From a virus, in the IMG/VR virus record IMGVR_UViG_3300034019_000158, positions 1 to 30,837 of that record: 30,837 nt of DNA. The stretch is one strand, 5' to 3'. Positions within the stretch are counted from its first letter, which is position 1. Each line of letters starts with the position of its first letter. This document shows, piece by piece, positions 19,533 to 26,385 of the stretch. Below the pieces are notes generated by a model. That model saw only the letters and a list, made by a program, of their open reading frames with translations. It ran no database searches and was not told the origin of the DNA. A program made the position numbers and the translations under genes.

Positions 19533-19756
19533 GTTACAAGTATCCCGGCGCCGAATATATCGACGACACTGCAGCGCATACCGGCCGCTTCGGCAAAATC
19601 GTTGCCCTTGAAGACACGGTGATCGCTAGCTTGGCTGCAATGGATTGGACTGGCAACGCACTCAGCGCCATCCCGTTTAAGGCAAGCACCGAACTTGAAG
19701 GCGTGTTTACCAGCATCACATTGACCAGCGGCACTGTTGTTGCTTACAGGCTCTGA
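19529..19756 (+). CDS. Small beta-rich virion-type protein, 75 aa
   Basis: The protein starts MSYKYPGAEYIDDTAAHTGR, then GKIVALEDTVIASLAAMDWT and FTSITLTSGTVVAYRL. The last block is a repeated-looking small jelly-roll or fibre segment seen in many phage head-surface proteins. It starts in an ATGA overlap with the connector gene and ends in a TGATGG overlap with the next gene, so the three are co-translated. It has no Cys and no enzyme motif. A surface-exposed head or neck decoration is likely but not proved. Confidence 0.65.
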   Translation: MSYKYPGAEYIDDTAAHTGRFGKIVALEDTVIASLAAMDWTGNALSAIPFKASTELEGVFTSITLTSGTVVAYRL

Positions 19757-19965
19757 TGGCTTACGTTCTTCTTGGTGGTGGTGATGCGGTAGCACGCGAT
19801 GGGCTCGAAATCCCTACGCATGATTGCATTGTCAATACATACGACGGCGCAAATAACTTGCTAACTGCAACATACAAACGTGGCGGTACAAGCGGCAAAA
19901 CCGTAGCAGTGCTGACAATGACCTATGATGGCAACAATAATCTGCTTACCGTTGTTCGGAGCTGA
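19756..19965 (+). CDS. Small beta-rich protein, 69 aa
   Basis: The protein reads MAYVLLGGGDAVARDGLEIP, then NTYDGANNLLTATYKRGGTS and VAVLTMTYDGNNNLLTVVRS. Two similar halves (TYDGANNLLTATYKRG and TYDGNNNLLTVVRS) suggest an internal duplication of a YD-like beta hairpin. It starts one base into the previous stop. The partner genes on both sides are small virion-like proteins. The function is unknown; a fibre base or decoration role is inferred. Confidence 0.6.
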   Translation: MAYVLLGGGDAVARDGLEIPTHDCIVNTYDGANNLLTATYKRGGTSGKTVAVLTMTYDGNNNLLTVVRS

Positions 19966-19968
19966 GCA

Positions 19969-20502
19969 ATGGCATTTAAGCTCAATCCGTTCACAAGTGG
20001 TCTTGATACAGTCCGCAACCAAATGTTGTGGGGGTCGTTTTATGACACGACTCAGCAAATTGCAGCGGCTGCTAACACTGCCTATTCGATTGGCATTAAT
20101 TCAACGGATGCTGATAGCCGTGGGATAAGCATTGTTTCTGGCTCACGAATTACTTTTTCTAGAGCAGGCGTTTACAGCGTCACTTACTCTGTCCAGTTTG
20201 TGAACACAAGCAGCTCGATTCACGACATCAATATCTGGCTGCGCAAGAACGACAACGGCGCCAGCGGCGACGTGCCGGCTAGCGACAGTAAGTTCAGCAT
20301 CATTTCAAGTCATGGCAGCGTTGATGGCCACGTTATTGGTTGCGTGAACTATGTTCTAAAACTTGCCGCTAATGATTACTTGGAATTGATCTGGTCTACC
20401 ACAAACGTAGCCGCTAGCATCCAATCGCTTCCATCCTCGCCATCGGGACCAGCTCATCCTTCCATTCCTGGCATTATCCTTACAGCAGTGCAGGTTGCCT
20501 AA
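19969..20502 (+). CDS. C1q/TNF-like jelly-roll virion protein, 177 aa
   Basis: After a short N-terminal anchor (MAFKLNPFTSGLDTV) the protein has the C1q/TNF-like pattern common in phage surface proteins: MLWGSFYDTTQQIAAAANTA, ITFSRAGVYSVTYSVQFVNT, HDINIWLRKNDNG and a closing NDYLELIWSTTN block. Such trimers form knobs or fibres that touch cells. Its place between the connector and the stopper suggests attachment to head or neck rather than the tail tip. SD is GGAG before ATG 19969. The fold call is fairly good; the location is inferred. Confidence 0.7.
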   Translation: MAFKLNPFTSGLDTVRNQMLWGSFYDTTQQIAAAANTAYSIGINSTDADSRGISIVSGSRITFSRAGVYSVTYSVQFVNTSSSIHDINIWLRKNDNGASGDVPASDSKFSIISSHGSVDGHVIGCVNYVLKLAANDYLELIWSTTNVAASIQSLPSSPSGPAHPSIPGIILTAVQVA

Positions 20503-20858
20503 TGGCACTAGCTAGTCCGCTACGGAAGGTTGCCAGCAAGCTGATGGCACGCTTTGGCGGCGAGGCAACGTTCCGCAGTGTGACCGCTGGCGCATATAAC
20601 ACCACCACAGGCGCATCGGCCGAGACAACCACAGACACCACAGTGCATGGCGTACTGGAAGACGTGCGCCGCAGCGAGGTCAACGACCTGGTGCAGCAAG
20701 GCGACAAGCGGCTAATCATTGCAGCGGCTGACCTAGCAAGTGCACCAACGACAGCTGATCGTGTCATCATCAGCAACCGCAGCTTGCAGATCATTGAGGT
20801 ACGCACGATTGAGCAGGACAATACGGCTATCACCTATGAGTTAATCCTGAGGGACTGA
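20502..20858 (+). CDS. Head closure / head-tail connector protein, 118 aa
   Basis: The protein starts MALASPLRKVASKLMARFGG, then GVLEDVRRSEVNDLVQQGDK and IISNRSLQIIEVRTIEQDN, with a C-terminal beta strand YELILRD. This is the size and strand pattern of phage stoppers (head closure proteins, gp16-like). It follows the adaptor region and precedes the HK97 gp10-like gene, as expected. The ATG overlaps the previous stop by one base. Confidence 0.75.
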   Translation: MALASPLRKVASKLMARFGGEATFRSVTAGAYNTTTGASAETTTDTTVHGVLEDVRRSEVNDLVQQGDKRLIIAAADLASAPTTADRVIISNRSLQIIEVRTIEQDNTAITYELILRD

Positions 20859-21301
20859 TGGCACGCAATATCAAGCTGGACCAGGTTGGTGATTATGTCA
20901 CCGAGCAGTTTGAAAAGCTGCTGCGTGTTGCGGTGCTAGAAACCGACAGTCGCCTTAAGCAAGCCAGTCCTGTTGACACCGGCAGGTTCCGCGCCAGCTG
21001 GCAGGTTGGTGAGAATGCAGCGCCTGGAGGCATTGCGCCGGAAGGGCAGTTCGATACAGGCAAAACTTTCAAGACATCCAAACGCGGCAGGAGCACTCAA
21101 GAAGTGTTGCCTATTCAAAGACTCGGCTACGGCCAAGAGCGCGTAGGCAACGTCTACAGCGTCCACAACAACCTGCCATATGCCGAACCGCTGGCCAATG
21201 GCAGCAGTAAACAGGCGCCGGCAGGTTGGGTACAAGGCATCGCCAAAGACATCCAAGGCTTTGTGCGCGTTAACGCTGACCGCATCGGGAGGGAATCATG
21301 A
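20858..21301 (+). CDS. HK97 gp10-like neck/tail-completion protein, 147 aa
   Basis: The family pattern is clear: DYVTEQFEKLLRVAVLETDS, then the hallmark ASPVDTGRFRASWQVGEN (about 39-54), and later VYSVHNNLPYAEPLANGSSK, then QAPAGWVQGI. These proteins sit at the head-tail junction in siphoviruses. The start overlaps the preceding stop, and the end overlaps the next ATG. No unusual residues are seen. Confidence 0.85.
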   Translation: MARNIKLDQVGDYVTEQFEKLLRVAVLETDSRLKQASPVDTGRFRASWQVGENAAPGGIAPEGQFDTGKTFKTSKRGRSTQEVLPIQRLGYGQERVGNVYSVHNNLPYAEPLANGSSKQAPAGWVQGIAKDIQGFVRVNADRIGRES

Positions 21302-21717
21302 GCAGCACCTACAACGACGTTCGCGCCGCCATTGAAGGGCGTATTGCGACTGAGCTAGCCCTAGCGCCTGCCTATCCAGTCAGCTATCAGAACGTCCCCT
21401 TCACGCCACCCAACAACACACCATGGGTGCAGGTGTTCATCCGCTTTGGCGATAACAACTACGCCACTTTGCTACCGACTGGCACTGGCTACAACCGCCA
21501 GACGGGCACGCTGGTGGTCAATGTCTTTACGCCACAAGGGCAAGGCGCTGCCGCTAACTTCACCATTGCAGAGCGGCTGAAGGATTTGTTTGATCGCTTG
21601 AACCTATCCAACATCATCTTTGATGCAGCATCAGGGCCGGCGCAAGTGACGCCTGCATCGCCTGAGCCTTACTACCAGACTCAAGTTACGGTTACTTTTG
21701 AAGCCTACTTAGACTAG
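21298..21717 (+). CDS. Tail terminator protein, 139 aa
   Basis: The protein caps the tail tube and sets its end. It has the alpha-beta pattern of the tail terminator family (gpU/DUF4128-like): NDVRAAIEGRIATELALAPA, NTPWVQVFIRFGDNN, TGTLVVNVFTPQGQGAAANF, FTIAERLKDLFDRLNLSNII, then the final strand YYQTQVTVTFEAYLD. Length and position (before the tail tube gene) match. The ATG overlaps the gp10-like stop. Confidence 0.8.
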   Translation: MSSTYNDVRAAIEGRIATELALAPAYPVSYQNVPFTPPNNTPWVQVFIRFGDNNYATLLPTGTGYNRQTGTLVVNVFTPQGQGAAANFTIAERLKDLFDRLNLSNIIFDAASGPAQVTPASPEPYYQTQVTVTFEAYLD

Positions 21718-21741
21718 AGGCAGCCACATACCGTTCACAAC

Positions 21742-22509
21742 ATGGCTACTGTTCTGTCCGGTACGTCCGGCGCCCTTTACTACAAACCCGCTGGCACCAA
21801 GGCCACGTTCGGCGAAGCCGCCGTGGATGTCGCTGACGATGAGATCACCGTTGCCACCTTCCTGAACTTCAAGGTCGGTGATCCCGTGGTGTTCAGCGTC
21901 GTCAACACTGAAACCGGCGGCACCGGCACCGGCACTCTGCCTAGCGGCATTAGCGCGGCAACCACCTATTACGTGATCACCTACACCGCCTCGACTGGCG
22001 TGCTGAAGGTATCCGCTACTGCTGGTGGTGCCAGTGTCGCGATCATCGACGATGGCACCGCGGTCACCCCTAACGCCTTCCAGGTTGAATACGCAACCCA
22101 TGCAGCAGTGGGCGAAGTGCGCGAGTGGTCGTTTGAGATCACCCGTGAAGAGATTGATGTAACCACCATCGGTCAGTCACTCGGTCAGTACGCTCCTTTT
22201 CGTAGCTACATCACTGGCTTTGCGGATGGCGAGGGCAGCTGCACCGTCTACACAACAGACGATGACAGCAACCTGTCTAACCGCATGATCCAAGACGTGC
22301 TGCAACGCCAGCAAGCTGGAGCATCGTTCAAGCTCTACATCGACCGCGTTCTTAGCGGTGGCTCTGTCAGCCCAACACTTAGTCGCAGTGTTGAGTTTGA
22401 TGCGGTGCTGACTTCCGCCAGTCTGACCGTCAACCCTGACGATGCCCAGTCTGTAGAGATCAGCTTCCGTCCTGCTGGCACCCCCACTTTCGATTTCAGC
22501 AAGAGCTGA
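21742..22509 (+). CDS. Major tail tube protein with inserted beta domain, 255 aa
   Basis: The core (1-24 and about 119-255) fits phage tail tube proteins: ATVLSGTSGALYYKPAGTKA, then GEVREWSFEITREEIDVTTI, SYITGFADGEGSCTVYTTDD and the C-terminal SVEFDAVLTSASLTVNPDDA, then VEISFRPAGTP. Between them residues about 25-118 form a separate beta domain (FLNFKVGDPVVFSVVNTETG ... SAATTYYVITYTASTGVLKV) that probably projects from the tail surface. A strong terminator follows. The SD is GAGG, about 21 bases away. Confidence 0.87.
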   Translation: MATVLSGTSGALYYKPAGTKATFGEAAVDVADDEITVATFLNFKVGDPVVFSVVNTETGGTGTGTLPSGISAATTYYVITYTASTGVLKVSATAGGASVAIIDDGTAVTPNAFQVEYATHAAVGEVREWSFEITREEIDVTTIGQSLGQYAPFRSYITGFADGEGSCTVYTTDDDSNLSNRMIQDVLQRQQAGASFKLYIDRVLSGGSVSPTLSRSVEFDAVLTSASLTVNPDDAQSVEISFRPAGTPTFDFSKS

Positions 22510-22531
22510 TAGCCTAAAACGAGAGATTGCT

Positions 22532-22559
22532 AGCCCCTGGGTTGCGCCAGGGGCTTTTT
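22532..22559 (+). terminator. Strong intrinsic terminator after the tail tube gene
   Basis: AGCCCCTGG (22532-22540), loop GTTGCG, CCAGGGGCT (22547-22555) form a perfect 9-bp stem, followed by TTTTT (22555-22559). It lies 22 bases after the tail tube stop and separates head, neck and tube genes from the tail-tip genes. It probably limits transcription after the abundant structural genes. Confidence 0.9.
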
Positions 22560-22592
22560 CATGCTTAAAGTAGAGCGCAACTTCTAGTTTTT

Positions 22593-22946
22593 ATGGCATC
22601 CGCTCAGCCCATGCGTGCTCTTGATCGCCTGAAGAAGGCAGCCAACTTGACGCCTATTAAGAAAAGCGTTGAGCTGAGTGACGGCGACGTGTTTGAGTTT
22701 TACTGCACGCCGCTTACCATGGCAGAGCGCGAGCGGGCGCAGAAGAACGCTGGTAGCGACGAGGCGACTGCATTTGCGCTGCAGCTTCTGATCCATAAAG
22801 CAAAGGACGAAAACGGTCAGCCGATGTTCCGCACTGGTGAACTGGCTGAATTGAAAAATGAAGTGCGTGACGCCGATCTGCAAACACTAATGCTGGCGGT
22901 TATCACCGATCAGTACGACATCAAAGAGGACGACTCAAAAAACTAA
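22593..22946 (+). CDS. Tail assembly chaperone, short form (gpG-like), 117 aa
   Basis: The protein sits between tail tube and tape measure, where lambda-type phages encode gpG. It reads MASAQPMRALDRLKKAANLT, VELSDGDVFEFYCTPLTMAE and ERERAQKNAGSDEATAFALQ, with a helical C-terminal half ending DDSKN. The zero-frame stop (22944-22946) follows the slippery heptamer at once. It coats the tape measure during tail tube assembly together with the longer frameshift product. Confidence 0.88.
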   Translation: MASAQPMRALDRLKKAANLTPIKKSVELSDGDVFEFYCTPLTMAERERAQKNAGSDEATAFALQLLIHKAKDENGQPMFRTGELAELKNEVRDADLQTLMLAVITDQYDIKEDDSKN

Positions 22947-23128
22947 AGCCGCTGGTCAAGCGCGACTATACGCTTCGGCTGATGATGCGCTTGTCCAGAG
23001 AGCTTGGCTATACGCTGGCTGAGCTGTACGAAAAGATGACCTACGAGGAGATGTACTTGTGGGGACTACTGTTTGAGGTCGAAGCGGAGGAGAGAGAGGA
23101 AGCTGCTAGGAAATCAAAGCGGAAGTAG
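22593..23128 (+). CDS. Tail assembly chaperone, -1 frameshift form (gpGT-like), 178 aa
   Basis: Zero-frame codons TCA AAA AAC end on the heptamer A AAA AAC (22937-22943), a canonical -1 slippery site. After slippage, reading continues with CTA AAG CCG (22943 on), giving LKPLVKRDYTLRLMMRLSRE, then YEKMTYEEMYLWGLLFEVEA and a basic end before TAG at 23126-23128. A stem that starts 3 bases after the heptamer (AGCCG/CGGCT with inner AAGCG/CGCTT, 22947-22980) may stimulate slippage. The -1 extension has no start codon with an SD. This matches the conserved frameshift of tailed phages, and the extension should bind the tape measure protein. Confidence 0.85.
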
Positions 23129-23155
23129 ACTGATTGCAAGATTGGGCGCTGGATC

Positions 23156-25921
23156 GTGTCTGTTGTAGCCAATGTTGCCATCAACGTTGACGCATCAGGC
23201 GTTGTTCAGCGCCTTAATGCAATCCGCAGCTCATCTGTTGGCGCAGCGGATGGGTTTAAGCAACTTTCCGACCGCGCTCAGGCTGTTAAGGCAATAGTTG
23301 AAGCGCAGCAAGGTGGTTTTGCCAAGGCATCAACAGTACAGGGCGTATTTGCCGCAAAGGTACTTAATACCGAATCTGCTATCAGAGCGCAAATTGCGGC
23401 GTTGCAGGATGTGCAGTCTAAAGTGCAACTTGGCGGCGCACTTTATCAAAAGGCACAACAGCAGATCGCGGCGTACGAACAAACGTTAAAAGATGCGAAG
23501 CGCTCATTAGATGATGTTGGTAATGGTGCTGTTAATAATGCGCCTAAGTTCGCAAGTCTTGGTGGTGCGATAGCAGGGCTTGCCGCTAGGTTGGCTGTGG
23601 TGACTACGGCAATTAAAGTTTTTTCCGACAGCGTTAATACTGCATTTGAACGTGGTGCTGCTGAGCAGCGGTTAAAGAACATCACCGCAAGCACGGAGGA
23701 ATATAACGCTGCTATCGCTGTCGCTTCTAGGTCTGCTGCAACTTTTGGTCTTAGCCAAACAGAAGCGACAAAAGCCCTGGCGGATGTTTATGCTCGCTTG
23801 AAGGGCGTTGGATTTGGTCTGCAGGAAACAGGACAGATCTATGACGGCTTCAATGCTATTGCTAGGCAGTCCGGCATGGATGCTGCTGACGCGAGTGGTG
23901 CATTTTTCCAGCTCAGCCAAGCACTAGGCAAAGGCAAACTGAATGGCGATGAGTTCGTAATTGTTGCCGAGCGAATGCCAACGCTCTTGGATGCGATTGC
24001 GCAGACGACAGGTCGCAGTCGCGGCGAGCTAACTGAGATGGCATCTCAGGGCAAGATCACTAGCCAAGTGCTGTATCAGGCGTTAAGTCAAGCGGCAGAG
24101 GGTGCAACCAATCTAAACGCAAAACTGACCAGTCAGCAGCAGGCAATGAACAACCTACGGCAAGCTGCCGACCGCGTATTATATGCAATCGGTTCAATGT
24201 TTGCGCCGATTGTAACGCAAGCTGCAAGCATGTTTGCAAAAGCACTCAGTGAAGTTGAAACAGCACTTCCATATATTCAAACTGGCTTTAGACAGTTAAC
24301 CGGCTTTCTTGCCGCTATTGCTCAAGCTGCATTGCCGGCCGTAAACGCTGGTTTTCAGTTCGTTAAGGACAATATCAAGGGAGTTATTCAAACTGCTACC
24401 TTCTTCGCCAGCTTTATTGGCATTCTGAAGGGGATTGTGTTTGTTACTCAAGCATGGACTGCGGCAACGACGGCATTAGCCAATGCTAAGAAAGTGGCTG
24501 CTGTTGCCGCAGCCGCTTTGCAGGCAATCTTAAATCCTGCTTCGCTTGTCAAAATTGGTATTGCCATTGCCGGAGCGGCGGCCGCTTCTTTGGCACTTGG
24601 TGCTGCGATGGACGCAGCCGCCAATGAAACGACTAAAGTTAAAGACGAAAGCAAAGGTTTGACTGGTGAGATTGATCAGATTCTCAATAAGTATTCATCT
24701 GTACCACCTCAAATTGAAAGTGCCAAAGATAATCAAGAAGCCTTAAAAGAGGAAACAAAAGCCTATAAAGAAGAAGTTGATCGCGTAAAAGCTGCTTACG
24801 AACAACTGACTACTGCTCAAGATCAAGGGCTAAACGCTATTGAAAATAGCCTGAAGATTGCTCAGGCACGCGCTCAAGCTGAACAAGCTGTCAATAATGC
24901 TATCAAGGAGCAACTGCAAACTCAACTTGAACAAGCAAAAACTCAGCAAGAGCGCGAGGCTATCGCCAACCGCATTTATCAGGTAGAAATCGCCAATGCA
25001 GAATCTGTCTTGGCTATGGCCAAATTGCAGATTCAAACAGAGATTGATCGCGCGCAGATCGCTGCGCGCACTCAGGCACTTCTGTATGAGTCCCTGCAGG
25101 TTGAGCTGGCGATTGCACGCGCTAGACAGCAGAACACAACAGAGCTTGAGCGTGCGCTTGTCAAGCAGCAGTCTGCACTGCAGATCGCTTTCCGGAATGT
25201 GCAGGCTGTGGAGAAGATCGCAGTATTCCAACGCCAGCAAGCCGAGGCAACATTCGACAGTCAAATTAGTGCAGCCAAGCTTGCATATCAGCAAAACATC
25301 ACAGCTAAGGAGACCGCCAAGGCTGCCGCATCTGCTGACTCCTTAGCGAACGGCATGGAACGCGCAGGCGCTGCGGCAGAGAAGACGGCACAGGCAGTTA
25401 ACAAAATCGTCAAGCTTGGCTCGAAATCACAAGGCGCTCCGTTTGCAGCAATGGGTGGCGCTGGAGCGATTGAAGATCCAGCGTTGCAAAAACAAGCAAC
25501 TAAGATTTTTGAAGGGGCTCAAAAGTTTGCTGCCGGCAAAGACTTCCGCATTCAACAGGATATTTTCCAGCGTGCCCGCGATCAGATTGCACAGCTGGCG
25601 CTGCGTGACTATGCAGCAAGGGCAAAAGCCGCGATGCTGACGACAACTCCAGCCATTGCGCCTGCCGCTTCGCCAGCACCGGCTAGTAGCCAGCCAACTG
25701 TAAGCGGTTTGTCCATGCAGCCTGGAGGCGGTCCCGGCACTGCTGCAGTGGATCGAGCACCATCTACGATCAATCTCCAGACCGGACCTGTGCTCCAGCA
25801 AGAAAACGGCGAGAAATACGTCCGCCTTGGCGATCTGGAGAACATCCTGCAAGACTTCGCTGCTACGGTGTTTAACAACGCACGTAGCACAGGCGGTCGC
25901 CGCTTCCAGGGTGTGAACTAA
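23156..25921 (+). CDS. Tape measure protein, 921 aa
   Basis: This is the longest gene of the tail module. The protein is mostly helical, with a family domain at about 160-330 (FERGAAEQRLKNITASTEEY ... AIARQSGMDAADASGAFFQL ... GNVAERMP-type region with DEFVIVAERMPTLLDAIAQT). Hydrophobic helices follow (about 411-490, TFFASFIGILKGIVFVTQAW ... IGIAIAGAAAASLALGAAMD), then a long coiled-coil Gln/Ala/Glu-rich stretch (about 515-740) and a Pro/Ser-rich C-terminus. The start is GTG (23156). At about 0.15 nm per residue, a rule known for this family, it predicts a tail near 140 nm if not processed. The DNA is AT-richer than adjoining genes. Confidence 0.93.
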   Translation: MSVVANVAINVDASGVVQRLNAIRSSSVGAADGFKQLSDRAQAVKAIVEAQQGGFAKASTVQGVFAAKVLNTESAIRAQIAALQDVQSKVQLGGALYQKAQQQIAAYEQTLKDAKRSLDDVGNGAVNNAPKFASLGGAIAGLAARLAVVTTAIKVFSDSVNTAFERGAAEQRLKNITASTEEYNAAIAVASRSAATFGLSQTEATKALADVYARLKGVGFGLQETGQIYDGFNAIARQSGMDAADASGAFFQLSQALGKGKLNGDEFVIVAERMPTLLDAIAQTTGRSRGELTEMASQGKITSQVLYQALSQAAEGATNLNAKLTSQQQAMNNLRQAADRVLYAIGSMFAPIVTQAASMFAKALSEVETALPYIQTGFRQLTGFLAAIAQAALPAVNAGFQFVKDNIKGVIQTATFFASFIGILKGIVFVTQAWTAATTALANAKKVAAVAAAALQAILNPASLVKIGIAIAGAAAASLALGAAMDAAANETTKVKDESKGLTGEIDQILNKYSSVPPQIESAKDNQEALKEETKAYKEEVDRVKAAYEQLTTAQDQGLNAIENSLKIAQARAQAEQAVNNAIKEQLQTQLEQAKTQQEREAIANRIYQVEIANAESVLAMAKLQIQTEIDRAQIAARTQALLYESLQVELAIARARQQNTTELERALVKQQSALQIAFRNVQAVEKIAVFQRQQAEATFDSQISAAKLAYQQNITAKETAKAAASADSLANGMERAGAAAEKTAQAVNKIVKLGSKSQGAPFAAMGGAGAIEDPALQKQATKIFEGAQKFAAGKDFRIQQDIFQRARDQIAQLALRDYAARAKAAMLTTTPAIAPAASPAPASSQPTVSGLSMQPGGGPGTAAVDRAPSTINLQTGPVLQQENGEKYVRLGDLENILQDFAATVFNNARSTGGRRFQGVN

Positions 25922-26385
25922 TGGCAAACCGCGCCCAATCCCAATACCTGCGTCTATTCGACGAATCCACCACCTATTACAGGTGGCAGAACTTCTACTT
26001 CAATCAAACGGTCACCTGGGAAGCGGCCTCGTGGAACTACCATCCGTTTGTGCTGAACGCGATGGTGGGCACTGCGACGCAGGCTGAGGCTGGCATCACC
26101 GTCACAATTCCCGCAACATACACCGCCGTCAACGCACTGCAGCAAGCCCTCGACAAGAACTGGCTGTGCGAGCTGAAGATGTACGAGTTCGACAGCCGCC
26201 TCTCGCAGGCAGTTCCGCAGTCCGGGCAGCTGCTGATTGGTACGTTTATCGGTGAGGTCGTTGGTATCGGCGGCTCGTTTACCGAGCTGGATGCGAGCAT
26301 CGGCTCTAGCCTTGCACCAGTTGGAGCGCAGGTGCCGCCGCGTTCGTTTAGCTCACGCCTGGTCGGCAATCCAATCAAGCTATGA
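25921..26385 (+). CDS. Minor tail tip protein, 154 aa
   Basis: The protein starts MANRAQSQYLRLFDESTTYY, then RWQNFYFNQTVTWEAASWNY and ends GAQVPPRSFSSRLVGNPIKL. The R-x-F-S-x-x-L-x-G-x-P-I end resembles the distal tail/gpL-like group that joins the tube to the central hub. The gene lies between tape measure and hub genes and overlaps both (TAATG at its start, ATGA at its end). It may be the distal tail adaptor. No metal-binding Cys cluster, as in lambda gpL, is seen (only one Cys), so the assignment stays general. Confidence 0.7.
   Translation: MANRAQSQYLRLFDESTTYYRWQNFYFNQTVTWEAASWNYHPFVLNAMVGTATQAEAGITVTIPATYTAVNALQQALDKNWLCELKMYEFDSRLSQAVPQSGQLLIGTFIGEVVGIGGSFTELDASIGSSLAPVGAQVPPRSFSSRLVGNPIKL

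Noticed and set aside
21717-21742. A second hairpin-split ribosome-binding site before the tail tube gene
   Set aside because: GAGG is about 21 bases from the ATG, but the intervening bases form no convincing stem.
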